Numbered from the stretch's first letter, positions 44,145 through 53,890 are shown. The stretch: DNA of 64,000 bases from Gordonia tangerina (GCF_021556435.1 NZ_JAKGCU010000004.1:124001-188000); one strand, 5' to 3'. Notes: a model not told the origin generated them from the letters alone. A program made the numbers and translations.

Positions 44145-44954
44145 ATGAACAACCTGCATCGCGAACTCGCACCCATCTCCGAGGCCGCGTGGGCCGAGAT
44201 CGAGGAGGAGGCCACCCGCTCGTTCAAACGCAACAGCGCCGCGCGGCGCCTCGTCGACGTCAACGGCCCGCTTGGCCTGGACATCGCCTCGGTCACCCTG
44301 GGGCATCGCAGCAAGATCGATCCGCCGGCCGATGGCATCGTCGCCCATCAGCGGCAGGCTCAGCCGCTGGTGGAGTTGAAGGTGCCATTCACCGTCAGCC
44401 GCGAGGCCATCGACGACGTCGACCGGGGAGCTCAGGATTCCGATTGGGACCCGGTGCGCGATGCCGCGGCCGAGTTGGCCAGGGCCGAGGACCGGGCGAT
44501 CTTCGAGGGGTACCCGGCCGGCGGAATCACTGGCATCCGGCCGGCTGCGTCGGCAACCCCGATTCCCCTGCCGGCCGACGTGCGCGACTACGCCGAGGCG
44601 CTGTCGCAGGCCACGACCGCATTGCGGCTCGCCTCGGTAGAGGGCCCGTACTCGCTGGCGCTGTCCAAGGACGTGTACACGCTGGTCAACGAGACCTCCA
44701 ACCACGGTGTCCCCATCCGCGACCATCTACAGCGACTGCTCGTCGGTGGCGGCGACATCGTGTGGGCGCCCGCCATTTCCGGCGCGTTCCTGCTCAGCAC
44801 CCGGGGCGGTGACTTCGAGATGAGCATCGGTCAGGACGTGTCCATCGGCTACGACCACCACGACGCCGACACCGTGACCCTGTACTTCCAGGAGTCCTTC
44901 ACCTATCTCACCTACACCCCGGAAGCGGTCGTCCCGTTCACCTACGCGGAGTGA
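44145..44954 (+). CDS. encapsulin shell protein (CFP29/linocin M18 family)
   Basis: A 269-residue HK97-fold protein. It starts MNNLHRELAPISEAAWAEIE and has GPLGLDIASV, RAIFEGYPAGGITGI and ESFTYLTYTPEAVVPFTY, all typical. It self-assembles into a nanocompartment whose inner wall binds the DGSLGIGSL peptide of the DyP peroxidase encoded 44 bases upstream. The ATG follows CTAGGAGGC. Confidence 0.96.
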   Translation: MNNLHRELAPISEAAWAEIEEEATRSFKRNSAARRLVDVNGPLGLDIASVTLGHRSKIDPPADGIVAHQRQAQPLVELKVPFTVSREAIDDVDRGAQDSDWDPVRDAAAELARAEDRAIFEGYPAGGITGIRPAASATPIPLPADVRDYAEALSQATTALRLASVEGPYSLALSKDVYTLVNETSNHGVPIRDHLQRLLVGGGDIVWAPAISGAFLLSTRGGDFEMSIGQDVSIGYDHHDADTVTLYFQESFTYLTYTPEAVVPFTYAE

Positions 44955-44971
44955 CCGGTGGTCCGCACTTG

Positions 44972-45000
44972 ATCACATCGCGCCCTTAATCACATCGCGC
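44972..45000. repeat. direct repeat before the ABC exporter operon
   Basis: ATCACATCGCGC occurs at 44972-44983 and 44989-45000 (17-bp period). A partial inverted copy, GTGAT-T-GCGCGATG, overlaps the exporter start at 45032-45045. This may be an operator or an encapsulin-exporter boundary element. Confidence 0.4.
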
Positions 45001-45042
45001 ACCGTCGGAGTGAATTGCTAGCGTCTACCAAGTGATTGCGCG

Positions 45043-46776
45043 ATGCTGAGCCGCCTCATCCGGACATATCTCACAAACTACCGCGGGTACCTGACAGCTG
45101 TGGTCGCCCTTCAGTTCGTCGCCACCGCGGCGATGCTGTATCTGCCCACGCTCAACGCCGACATCATCGACAAGGGCGTGGCCGAGGGCGACACCGACTA
45201 CATCCTGCGTATCGGCGGGTGGATGCTGGTGGTCAGTGTGGTGCAGGTGATCTGCACGATCGCCGCCCAGTACTTCGGCGCGCGCACCGCGCTCGGCGTC
45301 GGCCGCGACATTCGCCACGACCTCCTTCATCGGGTCAACACCTTCTCCGCGCGGGAGGTGGGCCGGTTCGGTGCACCGTCGCTGATCACCCGCACCACAA
45401 ACGACGTGCAACAGGTGCAGCTGCTGGTGGTGATGAGCACCGCGATCCTGGTGATGGCACCCATCATGTGCATCGGCGGCATCGCGATGGGCATCCGCGT
45501 GGCGCCGGGACTCTCGTGGCTGCTCGCGATCGCCGTCCCCATCCTCGGCCTCACCATGGCCTTGATCATCGCGCGGATGATCCCCGGCTTCCGGGCCATG
45601 CAGGAACGGATCGACGCCGTCAACCGGGTGCTGCGCGAGCAGATCACCGGTATCCGGGTGGTGCGGGCATTCGTCCGGGAACGCCACGAGATCGATCGTT
45701 TCGGGCGCGCCAACGATCATCTGGCCGACGCCACTTTGCGGGTCGGTCGGCTGATGGCGCTGATGTTCCCGCTGGTCATGCTGATCACCAACGTCACCAT
45801 CGTCGCGGTCATCTGGTTCGGTGGGCATGCGGTGTCCGACGGGTCGGTGGAGATCGGCGCACTGACGGCGATGATGAGCTACGCCATGCAGATCATGATG
45901 TCGGTGATGATGGCGTCGTTCCTGGCGATGATGGCGCCGCGCGCCACCGTCTGCGCCGAGCGGATCTGGGAGGTGCTCGACACCGACACCTCGGTGGTCT
46001 CCCCCACCGACCCGGTCGGATTCGCCACCGAGCCGTCCACCGTCGAGTTCCGCGGCGCAGAGTTCCGTTACCCCGGCGCCGACGACCCGGTGCTGCGCGA
46101 CATCGGCTTCCGAGTCGAGAAGGGCACCACCACCGCGATCGTCGGTTCCACCGGGTCGGGCAAGACCACGGTGCTCGGCCTGATCCCACGACTCATCGAC
46201 GTCACCGCGGGCGCGGTCCTCGTCGGCGGCACCGACGTGCGACGCCTCGACCCCGATCAGCTGCGCTCGGCCATCGGCCTGGTCCCCCAACGCCCGTACC
46301 TGTTCTCCGGCACCATCGCCTCCAACATCCGGCACGGCAAACCCGACGCCACCGATGAGGAGATCTGGGAGGCACTGCGGATCGCGCAGGCCGACGATTT
46401 CGTGGCGCGCATGCCCGACGGCCTCGACACCACCGTCGCCCAGGGCGGCACGACCGTCTCCGGCGGCCAGCGCCAACGGCTGGCCATCGCGCGGGCATTG
46501 ATTCGACGCCCTTCGGTGTTCCTGTTCGACGACTCGTTCTCCGCACTCGATCTGTCCACCGATGCCCGGTTGCGTGCCGCACTGCGCCCGGCCACCCGGG
46601 ACGCCGCGGTGATCGTGGTGGCCCAACGCATCTCGACCATCGTCGACGCCGATCAGATCGTGGTGCTCAACCGCGGTCGGATCGTCGGGCTCGGACGCCA
46701 CGACGATCTCGTGGAGAATTGCGAGACCTACGCCGAGATCGTCGAATCCCAGCTCGCCATCCAGGACGCGTCATGA
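45043..46776 (+). CDS. ABC exporter half-transporter 1 (degenerate Walker B)
   Basis: A 577-residue half-transporter: six helices, then an ATPase domain with Walker A GSTGSGKTT, signature VSGGQRQR and FLFDDSFSALD. The Walker B catalytic Glu is Asp here, so its own site is weak. The next gene supplies the partner; they overlap as ATGA. The pair resembles mycobacterial Rv1273c/Rv1272c exporters. Substrate unknown. Confidence 0.9.
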   Translation: MLSRLIRTYLTNYRGYLTAVVALQFVATAAMLYLPTLNADIIDKGVAEGDTDYILRIGGWMLVVSVVQVICTIAAQYFGARTALGVGRDIRHDLLHRVNTFSAREVGRFGAPSLITRTTNDVQQVQLLVVMSTAILVMAPIMCIGGIAMGIRVAPGLSWLLAIAVPILGLTMALIIARMIPGFRAMQERIDAVNRVLREQITGIRVVRAFVRERHEIDRFGRANDHLADATLRVGRLMALMFPLVMLITNVTIVAVIWFGGHAVSDGSVEIGALTAMMSYAMQIMMSVMMASFLAMMAPRATVCAERIWEVLDTDTSVVSPTDPVGFATEPSTVEFRGAEFRYPGADDPVLRDIGFRVEKGTTTAIVGSTGSGKTTVLGLIPRLIDVTAGAVLVGGTDVRRLDPDQLRSAIGLVPQRPYLFSGTIASNIRHGKPDATDEEIWEALRIAQADDFVARMPDGLDTTVAQGGTTVSGGQRQRLAIARALIRRPSVFLFDDSFSALDLSTDARLRAALRPATRDAAVIVVAQRISTIVDADQIVVLNRGRIVGLGRHDDLVENCETYAEIVESQLAIQDAS

Positions 46777-48749
46777 CCCGGCCCGGCGGTGCGGGGCGAC
46801 CGGGCGGCGGCGCGGTCGGTCCTCCGATGATGGCCGGCCCGGCCGAAAAGGCACGCTCGTTCGGTCCCTCCATCAAACGACTCATCCGCCTGCTGCTCGC
46901 CTACCGGGCGTTCACGGTGACCGTGTTGGCCTCCATCGTCATCTCGGTGATCCTGTCTGCGGTCGCGCCACGCGTCCTCGGCCACGCCACCGACCTGGTG
47001 TTCGACGGTGTCATCGGCACGACCCTGCCCGACGGACTCACCAAAGAGCAGGCCGTCGCCGGTCTGCGCGAACAAGGCCAGAACACCTTCGCCGACATGG
47101 TGTCGTCGATGGACGTCACGCCCGGTGTGGGCGTCGACTTCACCGCGGTGGGTCAGGTCCTGCTGATCGTGCTGGTGCTCTACGTGTTGTCGTCGGCGCT
47201 GGCGTGGCTGGCGGCCTACCTGCTGAACATCGTCGTGGTGGGCACCATCCGACGCCTGCGCGCCGATGTGGAGCAGAAGGTCCACCGGTTGCCCTTGAGC
47301 TACTACGACAAGGCCGCGCGCGGTGACCTGCTCAGCCGTGTCACCAACGACCTCGACAACCTGTCGCAGAGCCTGCAGCAGACCATCGCGCAGTTCCTGA
47401 ACTCGGTGCTGATGGTGATCGCGCTGTTGGCGATGATGATCTGGATCTCGCCGCTGCTGGCGCTTATCGCGGTGCTCACCGTTCCATTGGCCTTCATCGC
47501 GACCGCGCAGATCGCGAAACGATCCAAACCGCATTTCATGGCCCAGTGGTCGTCGACCGGCAAGCTCAACGCCCAGGTCGAGGAGGCGTTCACCGGCCAC
47601 GAACTGGTCAAGGCCTTTGGACGCCAATCCGAGATCGAGTCGACCTTCGACGAGCGCAACCAGAAGCTCTTCGAGTCGAGTTGGCGCGCCCAGTTCATCT
47701 CCGGGATCATCATGCCGACCATCATGTTCCTGGGGAACCTGAACTATGTGGCGGTCGCCGTGGTGGGCGGACTGCGGGTGGCGTCGGGTTCGCTGAGCCT
47801 CGGCGAGGTGCAGGCCTTCATCCAGTACTCGCGCCAGTTCACCCAGCCACTCACCCAGATCGGGTCGATGTTCAACCTGATGCAGAGCGGGGTGGCGTCG
47901 GCCGAGCGCATCTTCGACGTCCTCGACGCCGACGAGGAGACCCCGGACCCCGTCGATGCCCAGACGCCAGTCGACGGGCACGGCCTGATCGAGTTCGACG
48001 ACGTCTCGTTCCGGTATGTCGCCGACCGGCCACTCATCGAGAACCTCTCGCTGGTGGCGCAGCCCGGACACATGGTGGCCATCGTGGGGCCCACCGGCGC
48101 GGGGAAGACGACGCTGGTGAACCTCATCATGCGCTTCTACGACGTCGACTCCGGAGCCATCGAGGTCGACGGCGTCGACTCTCGCCGGATGACCCGCGAC
48201 GACCTACGGGAACGCACCGGCATGGTGTTGCAGGACTCGTGGCTGTTCGGCGGCACCATCTACGAGAACATCGCCTACGGCGATCCCACCGCGAGCCGTG
48301 CGGAGGTCATCGAGGCAGCCGAACTCAGCCACGTCGATCACTTCGTCCGCACCCTGCCCGACGGCTACGAGACCGTCCTCGACGAAGAGGGCGGTGGCGT
48401 CAGCGCAGGTGAGCGACAGTTGATCACCATCGCCCGCGCCTTCCTGGCCAAGCCGACGATCCTCATCCTCGACGAGGCGACCAGTTCGGTGGACACCCGC
48501 ACCGAATTGCTGATCCAGCAGGCGATGGCCAACCTTCGCACCGATCGCACGAGTTTCGTCATCGCGCACCGACTCTCCACCGTGCGCGACGCCGACGTGA
48601 TCGTGGTGATGGAAGACGGCCACATCGTGGAGCAGGGCAGCCACGACGAACTGCTCGCCGCTCGCGGCGCCTACTGCCGGCTCTACAACAGTCAGTTCGC
48701 CGGTCCGCTCGAGGACGAGGTCCTCGAGGATGACTCCGTTGTCCGATAG
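46773..48749 (+). CDS. ABC exporter half-transporter 2 (degenerate signature)
   Basis: A 658-residue half-transporter with a Pro/Gly-rich N-terminal tail, six helices and an extra loop after helix 1 (residues about 70-120). Its ATPase has Walker A GPTGAGKTT and a full Walker B ILILDEATSSVD, but the signature reads VSAGERQL instead of SGGQ. Together with the partner's signature it makes one competent and one degenerate ATP site. Confidence 0.9.
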   Translation: MTRPGGAGRPGGGAVGPPMMAGPAEKARSFGPSIKRLIRLLLAYRAFTVTVLASIVISVILSAVAPRVLGHATDLVFDGVIGTTLPDGLTKEQAVAGLREQGQNTFADMVSSMDVTPGVGVDFTAVGQVLLIVLVLYVLSSALAWLAAYLLNIVVVGTIRRLRADVEQKVHRLPLSYYDKAARGDLLSRVTNDLDNLSQSLQQTIAQFLNSVLMVIALLAMMIWISPLLALIAVLTVPLAFIATAQIAKRSKPHFMAQWSSTGKLNAQVEEAFTGHELVKAFGRQSEIESTFDERNQKLFESSWRAQFISGIIMPTIMFLGNLNYVAVAVVGGLRVASGSLSLGEVQAFIQYSRQFTQPLTQIGSMFNLMQSGVASAERIFDVLDADEETPDPVDAQTPVDGHGLIEFDDVSFRYVADRPLIENLSLVAQPGHMVAIVGPTGAGKTTLVNLIMRFYDVDSGAIEVDGVDSRRMTRDDLRERTGMVLQDSWLFGGTIYENIAYGDPTASRAEVIEAAELSHVDHFVRTLPDGYETVLDEEGGGVSAGERQLITIARAFLAKPTILILDEATSSVDTRTELLIQQAMANLRTDRTSFVIAHRLSTVRDADVIVVMEDGHIVEQGSHDELLAARGAYCRLYNSQFAGPLEDEVLEDDSVVR

Positions 48750-48788
48750 GCGGTCGAGCCGCGGGGCCCGCCGACGCAGGGGTCGACG

Positions 48789-50147
48789 ATGCGCCTGCTG
48801 ACACCGCAGCATCCGGCGCGCCTGGTCGCCATCGGATTCGCCCTCGCGGTGGCGGTGGGCACCGTGTTGCTGATGTTGCCGATCGCCACCGAGAGCGGCG
48901 ACTCGGCCCCACCGGTCACCGCGCTGTTCACCGCGACCTCGGCCGTGTGCGTGACCGGGCTCGTCGTGGTCGACACCGGCTCGTACTGGTCGACCTTCGG
49001 CGAACTGGTCATCCTCGCGCTCATCCAGATCGGCGGTCTGGGCATCATGACCCTCGCGTCGCTGCTCGGATTGCTCGTGGCCCGCCGGATGGGCTTGCGT
49101 ATGCAGCTCGTGGCGCAGGCGGAGACCAAATCCCTGCGCCTCGGCGAGAGCAAACGGGTCGTCGTCGGCGTCATCGTGCTGAGCCTGATCGTGGAGGCGA
49201 TCATCGCCGCGGTGCTCACCGGCCGGTTCTACACCGGATACGACGAGAGTTTCGGACGCGCCCTGTATCTCGGGATCTTCCACTCGATCTCGGCGTACAA
49301 CAACGCCGGGTTCTCGTTGTACCCCGACAGTCTGGTCCCCTTCGCCACCGATCTGTGGATCATCGCGCCCATCGTCGTCGGGTTCGTCCTCGGCGGGCTC
49401 GGGTTTCCTGTCATGTTCGAGGCCGGCCGACACCTACTGCACTGGCTGCGCCGTGCCGAAGAGCGCATCACCGGATGGTCGCTGCACACCAAGATCACAG
49501 TGTGGACCTACGCCGGCCTCGCGCTGCTGGGGGCGGTGTCCATCACGGCCATCGAATGGTCCAATGCCGCCACGCTCGGGCCGCTGGACGGTGTGGGCAA
49601 GCTGGTGACCGGCGTGTTCGCCGGGCTGTCGCCGCGTACCGCAGGTTTCAACTCGATCGACGTGAGCGCGATGCATCCGTCGTCCCTGTTGATCACCGAC
49701 ATGCTGATGTTCATCGGCGGCGGCAGCGCCGGCACCGCCGGCGGCATCAAGGTCACCACCTTCGCACTGCTGGCCTTCGTGGTGATCGCCGAAGTGCGCG
49801 GTGAACCGAGCGTGCACGTGGTGGGTCGCAAACTCGCACCGGCGGTGCAGCGCCAGGCCATCACGGTGGTGCTACTCGGCGCCGGCGCGGTGATCGTCGG
49901 CACTCTGGCGATCATGCTGATGACCGAATATCGGTTGGAAGTCGTGATGTTCGAGGTGGTCTCCGCGTTCGCGACGGTCGGCCTGTCCACCGGCATCACC
50001 GCCGACCTGCCCGCCGGCGCACAGGTGCTGCTCGTAGTGTTGATGTTCATCGGCCGGCTCGGACCGATCACACTCGCCACCGCACTCGCCCTGCGTGAAC
50101 GCACCCGCCGGTACGAGTACCCAGAGGAAAGGCCGATCGTTGGCTAA
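48789..50147 (+). CDS. ktrB: TrkH/KtrB-family potassium uptake membrane protein
   Basis: A 452-residue Trk/Ktr channel-like transporter: four pore repeats, including TSAVCVTGLVVVDTGSYWS, SAYNNAGFSLYPDSL, SPRTAGFNSIDVSA and ATVGLSTGITADLP. The Gly residues of the selectivity filter are in VCVTGL, NNAGF, RTAGF and TVGLSTG. It imports K+ with the regulatory protein encoded by the overlapping next gene. Confidence 0.9.
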   Translation: MRLLTPQHPARLVAIGFALAVAVGTVLLMLPIATESGDSAPPVTALFTATSAVCVTGLVVVDTGSYWSTFGELVILALIQIGGLGIMTLASLLGLLVARRMGLRMQLVAQAETKSLRLGESKRVVVGVIVLSLIVEAIIAAVLTGRFYTGYDESFGRALYLGIFHSISAYNNAGFSLYPDSLVPFATDLWIIAPIVVGFVLGGLGFPVMFEAGRHLLHWLRRAEERITGWSLHTKITVWTYAGLALLGAVSITAIEWSNAATLGPLDGVGKLVTGVFAGLSPRTAGFNSIDVSAMHPSSLLITDMLMFIGGGSAGTAGGIKVTTFALLAFVVIAEVRGEPSVHVVGRKLAPAVQRQAITVVLLGAGAVIVGTLAIMLMTEYRLEVVMFEVVSAFATVGLSTGITADLPAGAQVLLVVLMFIGRLGPITLATALALRERTRRYEYPEERPIVG

Positions 50148-50811
50148 CAGCAAGACTCGACACGGAACCCGCGTGGCCGTCATCGGCCTCGGACGGTTCG
50201 GCACATCGCTGGCGCGCGAACTGGTCAAGCAGGGTTCCGAAGTACTCGGCATCGACGCAGACCCGCGCAATGTCCAACGGTGCGCCGACGATCTGACGCA
50301 CACGGCGGTCGCCGACACCACCGACCGCGAGGCCCTCGATCAGCTCGGTGTACCCGAGTTCCGACTCGCTGTGGTCGGCATCGGCTCCGACCTGGAGTCC
50401 AGCATCCTGACCACATCGCTGTTGGCCGACTTCCGAATTCCGCGGATCTGGGCGAAGGCCACCAGCCGCCAGCACGGGCGCATCCTCGAACGGGTCGGCG
50501 CCCACCATGTGGTGCTGCCCGAACACGACATGGGCGAGCGCGTCGCACATCTGGTGACCGGCCGGATGCTGGACTTCATCCAGTTCGACGAGGATTTCGC
50601 GATGGTCAAGACACTCGCGCCGTCGGCGATCACCGGAAAGACGTTGTCGGCGAGCCGATTGCGCACCAAATTCGACATCACCGTGGTCGCCATCAAACGT
50701 CCCGGCGCCGAATTCACCTATGCGACCGAGGACAGTGCGGTTTCGGCGGGTGACATGCTGGTGGTGGCCGGGCGCACCGCCGAAGTGGAGAGGTTCGCCG
50801 ATCTGGCGTGA
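50140..50811 (+). CDS. ktrA: KtrA/TrkA-family potassium regulatory protein
   Basis: A 223-residue RCK protein: VAVIGLGRFGTSLARELVKQ (nucleotide-binding GxGxxG), the GIDADP acidic end and a C-terminal TrkA-C domain. It gates KtrB in response to nucleotides. TTG 50140 overlaps the ktrB stop by eight bases and follows AGAGGAAAGG; an upstream GTG at 50095 is less likely. Confidence 0.9.
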   Translation: MANSKTRHGTRVAVIGLGRFGTSLARELVKQGSEVLGIDADPRNVQRCADDLTHTAVADTTDREALDQLGVPEFRLAVVGIGSDLESSILTTSLLADFRIPRIWAKATSRQHGRILERVGAHHVVLPEHDMGERVAHLVTGRMLDFIQFDEDFAMVKTLAPSAITGKTLSASRLRTKFDITVVAIKRPGAEFTYATEDSAVSAGDMLVVAGRTAEVERFADLA

Positions 50812-50820
50812 CCCGACGAT

Positions 50821-51507
50821 TCAGTCCGAGTGGCCGTGCCCCGGTTCCAACGCGCCGGCGATCCGCCGTTCGAGTTGCTGCGCTGCGGCCGGCGGCACCA
50901 CGATCAGACCCTCGAGTTCGTCGCGCGCCTTGCGATAGGCGGCCTGACGCTCGGCCGCGGTCGCCCCGTTGTCGGCGGCCACCGCCACCAGCCGCCGGGC
51001 CCGTTCCAGCCGCTCTCGTTCGAACGGGGTGAAGTCGGACTGTCGGCGGCGGTGCGCCTCCCGCTCGGCGGCGTCGAAGGCGGTCGCGTAGTCGCTCACG
51101 GCATCGCGGTACTCCGCGAAGGCGGCGGGTTCGAGCAGTTCATCGGGATCGGCCGGCCGCAGATCATCGGCACGCACCTTGGCGCGGTGAAACGCCAGGG
51201 TCAACGGTTCGCGCAGATCGGTCATCATCGGGTACTCGATGAGTGTGGCGAGGTCGAGTTCGTAACCGAACCAGCGCTCGTTCACGTCGTCGTGCCGGGC
51301 GAGGACCTTGGCCATGGCGGCTGCGCTCGTCTGCGTGATCCGCAGTTCCTCGGCCCGCGACGACGCCTTGATTCGCTCGAGCTCGATCTTGTCGCGGCGG
51401 CGCTTCTCGTTATATGCGGCAATTCGGGCGGCCCAGCCCCCGACGACACCGCCGATCGGGAAGATCAGCCACCAGAAATCGCCGATGGAGCCCATGAAGC
51501 CACCCAC
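50821..51507 (-). CDS. hypothetical membrane-anchored coiled-coil protein
   Basis: A 228-residue protein that I do not recognise. Residues 8-30 (FWWLIFPIGGVVGGWAARIA) are a transmembrane anchor, followed by a charged helix (YNEKRRRDKIELERIKASSR) and a mostly helical, Ala/Arg/Glu-rich cytoplasmic domain. Start GTG 51507; an ATG lies five codons in. It converges on ktrA. Confidence 0.65.
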   Translation of the reverse strand: MGGFMGSIGDFWWLIFPIGGVVGGWAARIAAYNEKRRRDKIELERIKASSRAEELRITQTSAAAMAKVLARHDDVNERWFGYELDLATLIEYPMMTDLREPLTLAFHRAKVRADDLRPADPDELLEPAAFAEYRDAVSDYATAFDAAEREAHRRRQSDFTPFERERLERARRLVAVAADNGATAAERQAAYRKARDELEGLIVVPPAAAQQLERRIAGALEPGHGHSD

Positions 51508-51543
51508 GGTTCAATGCTACCGACCGCCCGTGACCCGCGATCC

Positions 51544-51581
51544 GTAGTACGAACCGGCGAAATCCGCCCGGTTCGTACTAC
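51544..51581 (-). terminator. hairpin overlapping the SDR stop codon
   Basis: GTAGTACGAACCGG and CCGGTTCGTACTAC form a perfect 14-bp stem with a 10-base loop. The stem includes the last bases and stop codon of the SDR gene (TAG at 51580-51578). Probable terminator of that gene. Confidence 0.7.
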
Positions 51582-52369
51582 AGATCCGGGATCGGCAGAT
51601 CCAGGTTCGGGGTGACGATGCCACCGTCGACCTCGATGATTTTGCCGGTCAGATACGACCCGGCCGGCGAGGCGAGGAACAGCGCGGCGGCTGCCACGTC
51701 CTCCGGCTCGCCGAGCCGGTGCAGCGGCGTGGCCGACTCTATCTGGGTGCGCATGTTCTCGTCGTCGGCGACCACATCGAGGGCCGACGTCAGGATCGCA
51801 CCCGGCGCTATACCGTTGACCCGGATCTTCGGGTTGAGATCCATCGCGATGAGTCGGGTGTATTGGGCCAGTGCACCTTTGGCCGTCCCGTAGGCCGCGT
51901 AGGCACGGCCGGGGGCCCGCCCCACTGTCGAGGTGATGTTGATGACCGCGCCGCCGTCGGCGTTGTCGAGCATATGTGGGACCGCCGCCAGGATCAGCGC
52001 GTGTGCGTTGGTGACGTTGAAGTCGAAGGCCTGCGTCAGATGTCGGGGCTTGGTGTCCAGCAGCGGCCGCGGCATGGCGCCGCCGACGTTGTTGACCACG
52101 ATGTCGAGCCGGCCGAACTCGTCGACCGCGGTGTTCGCGAGGCCCGCGGCGGTGTCCGTGTCGGACAGGTCGGCCGCGACCACCAGGGCGCGCCGGCCGA
52201 CCTCGCGGATGCGGGCGGCCACCTTGTCGAGTTCGACTTCGCTGCGTGCCGAGATCACCACGTCGGCACCTGCCTCGGCGAAGGCGACCGCGATCGCGGC
52301 CCCCAGGCCACGCCCGGCGCCCGTCACGACCGCCACCTTGTCTTCGATACGGAATCTGTCGAGGATCAC
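51578..52369 (-). CDS. short-chain dehydrogenase/reductase
   Basis: A 263-residue classical [15 protein letters not shown] cofactor motif, NNVG, INITST (Ser) and [11 protein letters not shown] (Tyr-xxx-Lys). The C-terminus ends [15 protein letters not shown]. The GTG at 52369 ([17 protein letters not shown]) fits the family; longer frames reach into the operator. The KstR-type site 32 bases upstream points to steroid or lipid breakdown; the exact substrate is not shown. Confidence 0.86.
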   Translation of the reverse strand: MILDRFRIEDKVAVVTGAGRGLGAAIAVAFAEAGADVVISARSEVELDKVAARIREVGRRALVVAADLSDTDTAAGLANTAVDEFGRLDIVVNNVGGAMPRPLLDTKPRHLTQAFDFNVTNAHALILAAVPHMLDNADGGAVINITSTVGRAPGRAYAAYGTAKGALAQYTRLIAMDLNPKIRVNGIAPGAILTSALDVVADDENMRTQIESATPLHRLGEPEDVAAAALFLASPAGSYLTGKIIEVDGGIVTPNLDLPIPDL

Positions 52370-52400
52370 GCCCTCGAGGATGCCATCGCAGACGTAGAAT

Positions 52401-52414
52401 TGGAACACGTTCTA
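52401..52414. promoter_or_regulatory. KstR-type operator before the SDR gene
   Basis: TGGAACACGTTCTA matches TNNAACNNGTTNNA at every fixed base. It lies 32-45 bases upstream of GTG 52369. Confidence 0.65.
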
Positions 52415-52590
52415 CCTATGATCTCGAATCGCGCCCAGCGTGATCATCTCGTGACACGCATTCTCTGGCACACTGGGCAACGCCGACGTGATGCATTGCT
52501 GCCAGCTGGTTGCGACTCTCGTAGGGCGCTCTTCTTCGGACGTGAAGTCCGTGGCGCCGGCTTACACAGAAAGCACCGAGGCACACACCC

Positions 52591-53655
52591 ATGCCGGACA
52601 CCAACGGCTCTACTCTTCCCCGCAACAGCATCGTCAGTTCCTACACAGAGCTGGTTGCCGAAGTGCGGCAATCCGGCCTCCTCGACCGGCAACGCGGGTT
52701 CTACGTGCGGACGATCGTACTATTGGTCGCGGCGTTCGCCGGTACCTGGGGAGCCGTGATCGCGATTGGCGACTCGTGGTGGCAGCTGGCGCCGGCGGCC
52801 CTTCTGGCTGTTGTCAGTACTCAATTCGGATTCCTGGGCCATGACGGCGCGCACAGACAGATATTCTCCTCGGCGAGCGCCAACGAATGGACTGCCCGAA
52901 TAGTCGCCGGGGCCTTTGCCGGCTTGTCATTGCACTGGTGGCGCGCCAAACACAATCGTCATCACAAGGCCCCCAACAAGATCGGGGTCGATCCGGATAT
53001 CGAACCGGGCCCGCTGGCATTCGTTCCCGCGGACGCGACGGGCCGATCCGGGTTCTACCAATGGTTTACCCACCGACAAGGATGGTTGTTCTTCCCATTG
53101 GTGACGCTCGAGGGCGTCGCCCTGCACGTTCACAGCATCCGCGGGCTGCTCGGCGGAGCTCCGGTCGCGCACCGGTCGGTGGAACTCGGTTTGATCACGA
53201 CCCGATTGGCAATCGGTACCGTGGCGCCGTTTCTCGTGATGTCGCCGATTATCGCCATCGTCTTCACCATCACTCATCTCGCCGCGTTCGGAGTCCTCCT
53301 CGGCTGCTCCTTCGCTCCCAATCACAAGGGGATGCCGCTGGTTCCGCGGGACGTGCAGGTGGATTTCCTCCGTCGGCAGGTCCTGATGTCGCGCAACATC
53401 CGCGGAGGGCGATTGACCGACTTCATGATGGGCGGCCTCAACTACCAAATCGAGCACCACTTGTTCCCCAGCATGCCCAGGCCGCACCTGGCGAAAGTCC
53501 AGCCTCTCGTGCGTGCGCACTGCGCTCGTCACGGCGTCACCTACACTGAGACGACACTGATCGAGTCATATGGGATCGTCATCCGCTACCTCAACCAGGC
53601 AGGACTCGGCGAACGGGATCCGTTCACGTGCCCGCTTGTCAACATGTACCGATGA
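52591..53655 (+). CDS. membrane fatty acid desaturase
   Basis: A 354-residue di-iron desaturase with all three histidine boxes: GHDGAH, KHNRHH and QIEHHLFP, placed between about four membrane helices. QxxHH as the third box is the acyl-lipid/front-end-like type (DesA3, linoleoyl-CoA desaturase group). It inserts a double bond in an acyl chain. Bases seem slightly less GC-rich here than in the flanking genes. It is followed by two small co-oriented genes. Confidence 0.88.
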   Translation: MPDTNGSTLPRNSIVSSYTELVAEVRQSGLLDRQRGFYVRTIVLLVAAFAGTWGAVIAIGDSWWQLAPAALLAVVSTQFGFLGHDGAHRQIFSSASANEWTARIVAGAFAGLSLHWWRAKHNRHHKAPNKIGVDPDIEPGPLAFVPADATGRSGFYQWFTHRQGWLFFPLVTLEGVALHVHSIRGLLGGAPVAHRSVELGLITTRLAIGTVAPFLVMSPIIAIVFTITHLAAFGVLLGCSFAPNHKGMPLVPRDVQVDFLRRQVLMSRNIRGGRLTDFMMGGLNYQIEHHLFPSMPRPHLAKVQPLVRAHCARHGVTYTETTLIESYGIVIRYLNQAGLGERDPFTCPLVNMYR

Positions 53656-53752
53656 TCGCACGGCCGACGTCGTCACAAACGACAACCATCCCATCCGCAG
53701 GTCTGCCACTCGAGATCACACCTGACCGCACCCACCTTCTGAACGGATTGAC

Positions 53753-53890
53753 ATGAGCGACAACGCCAACCTCTTCTCGCACGCTGCTGAGACCACCGAC
53801 GCCCCCGACGCCACGTCGACAGCGACCACCGACCTCGTGTTCTCCGCAACAGATCACCCTCACACAACCGGCGAGTGCGTCGGTGAGTAG
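53753..53890 (+). CDS. 45-residue peptide downstream of the desaturase
   Basis: ATG 53753 to TAG 53890 encodes a Thr/Asp/Ala-rich peptide beginning MSDNANLFSHAAETTD and ending HTTGECVGE. The stop overlaps the GTG of the next gene by eight bases, a sign of coupling. It has no membrane segment and a single Cys near the end. The ribosome site is weak. It could be a peptide product or a leader; function unknown. Confidence 0.45.
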   Translation: MSDNANLFSHAAETTDAPDATSTATTDLVFSATDHPHTTGECVGE

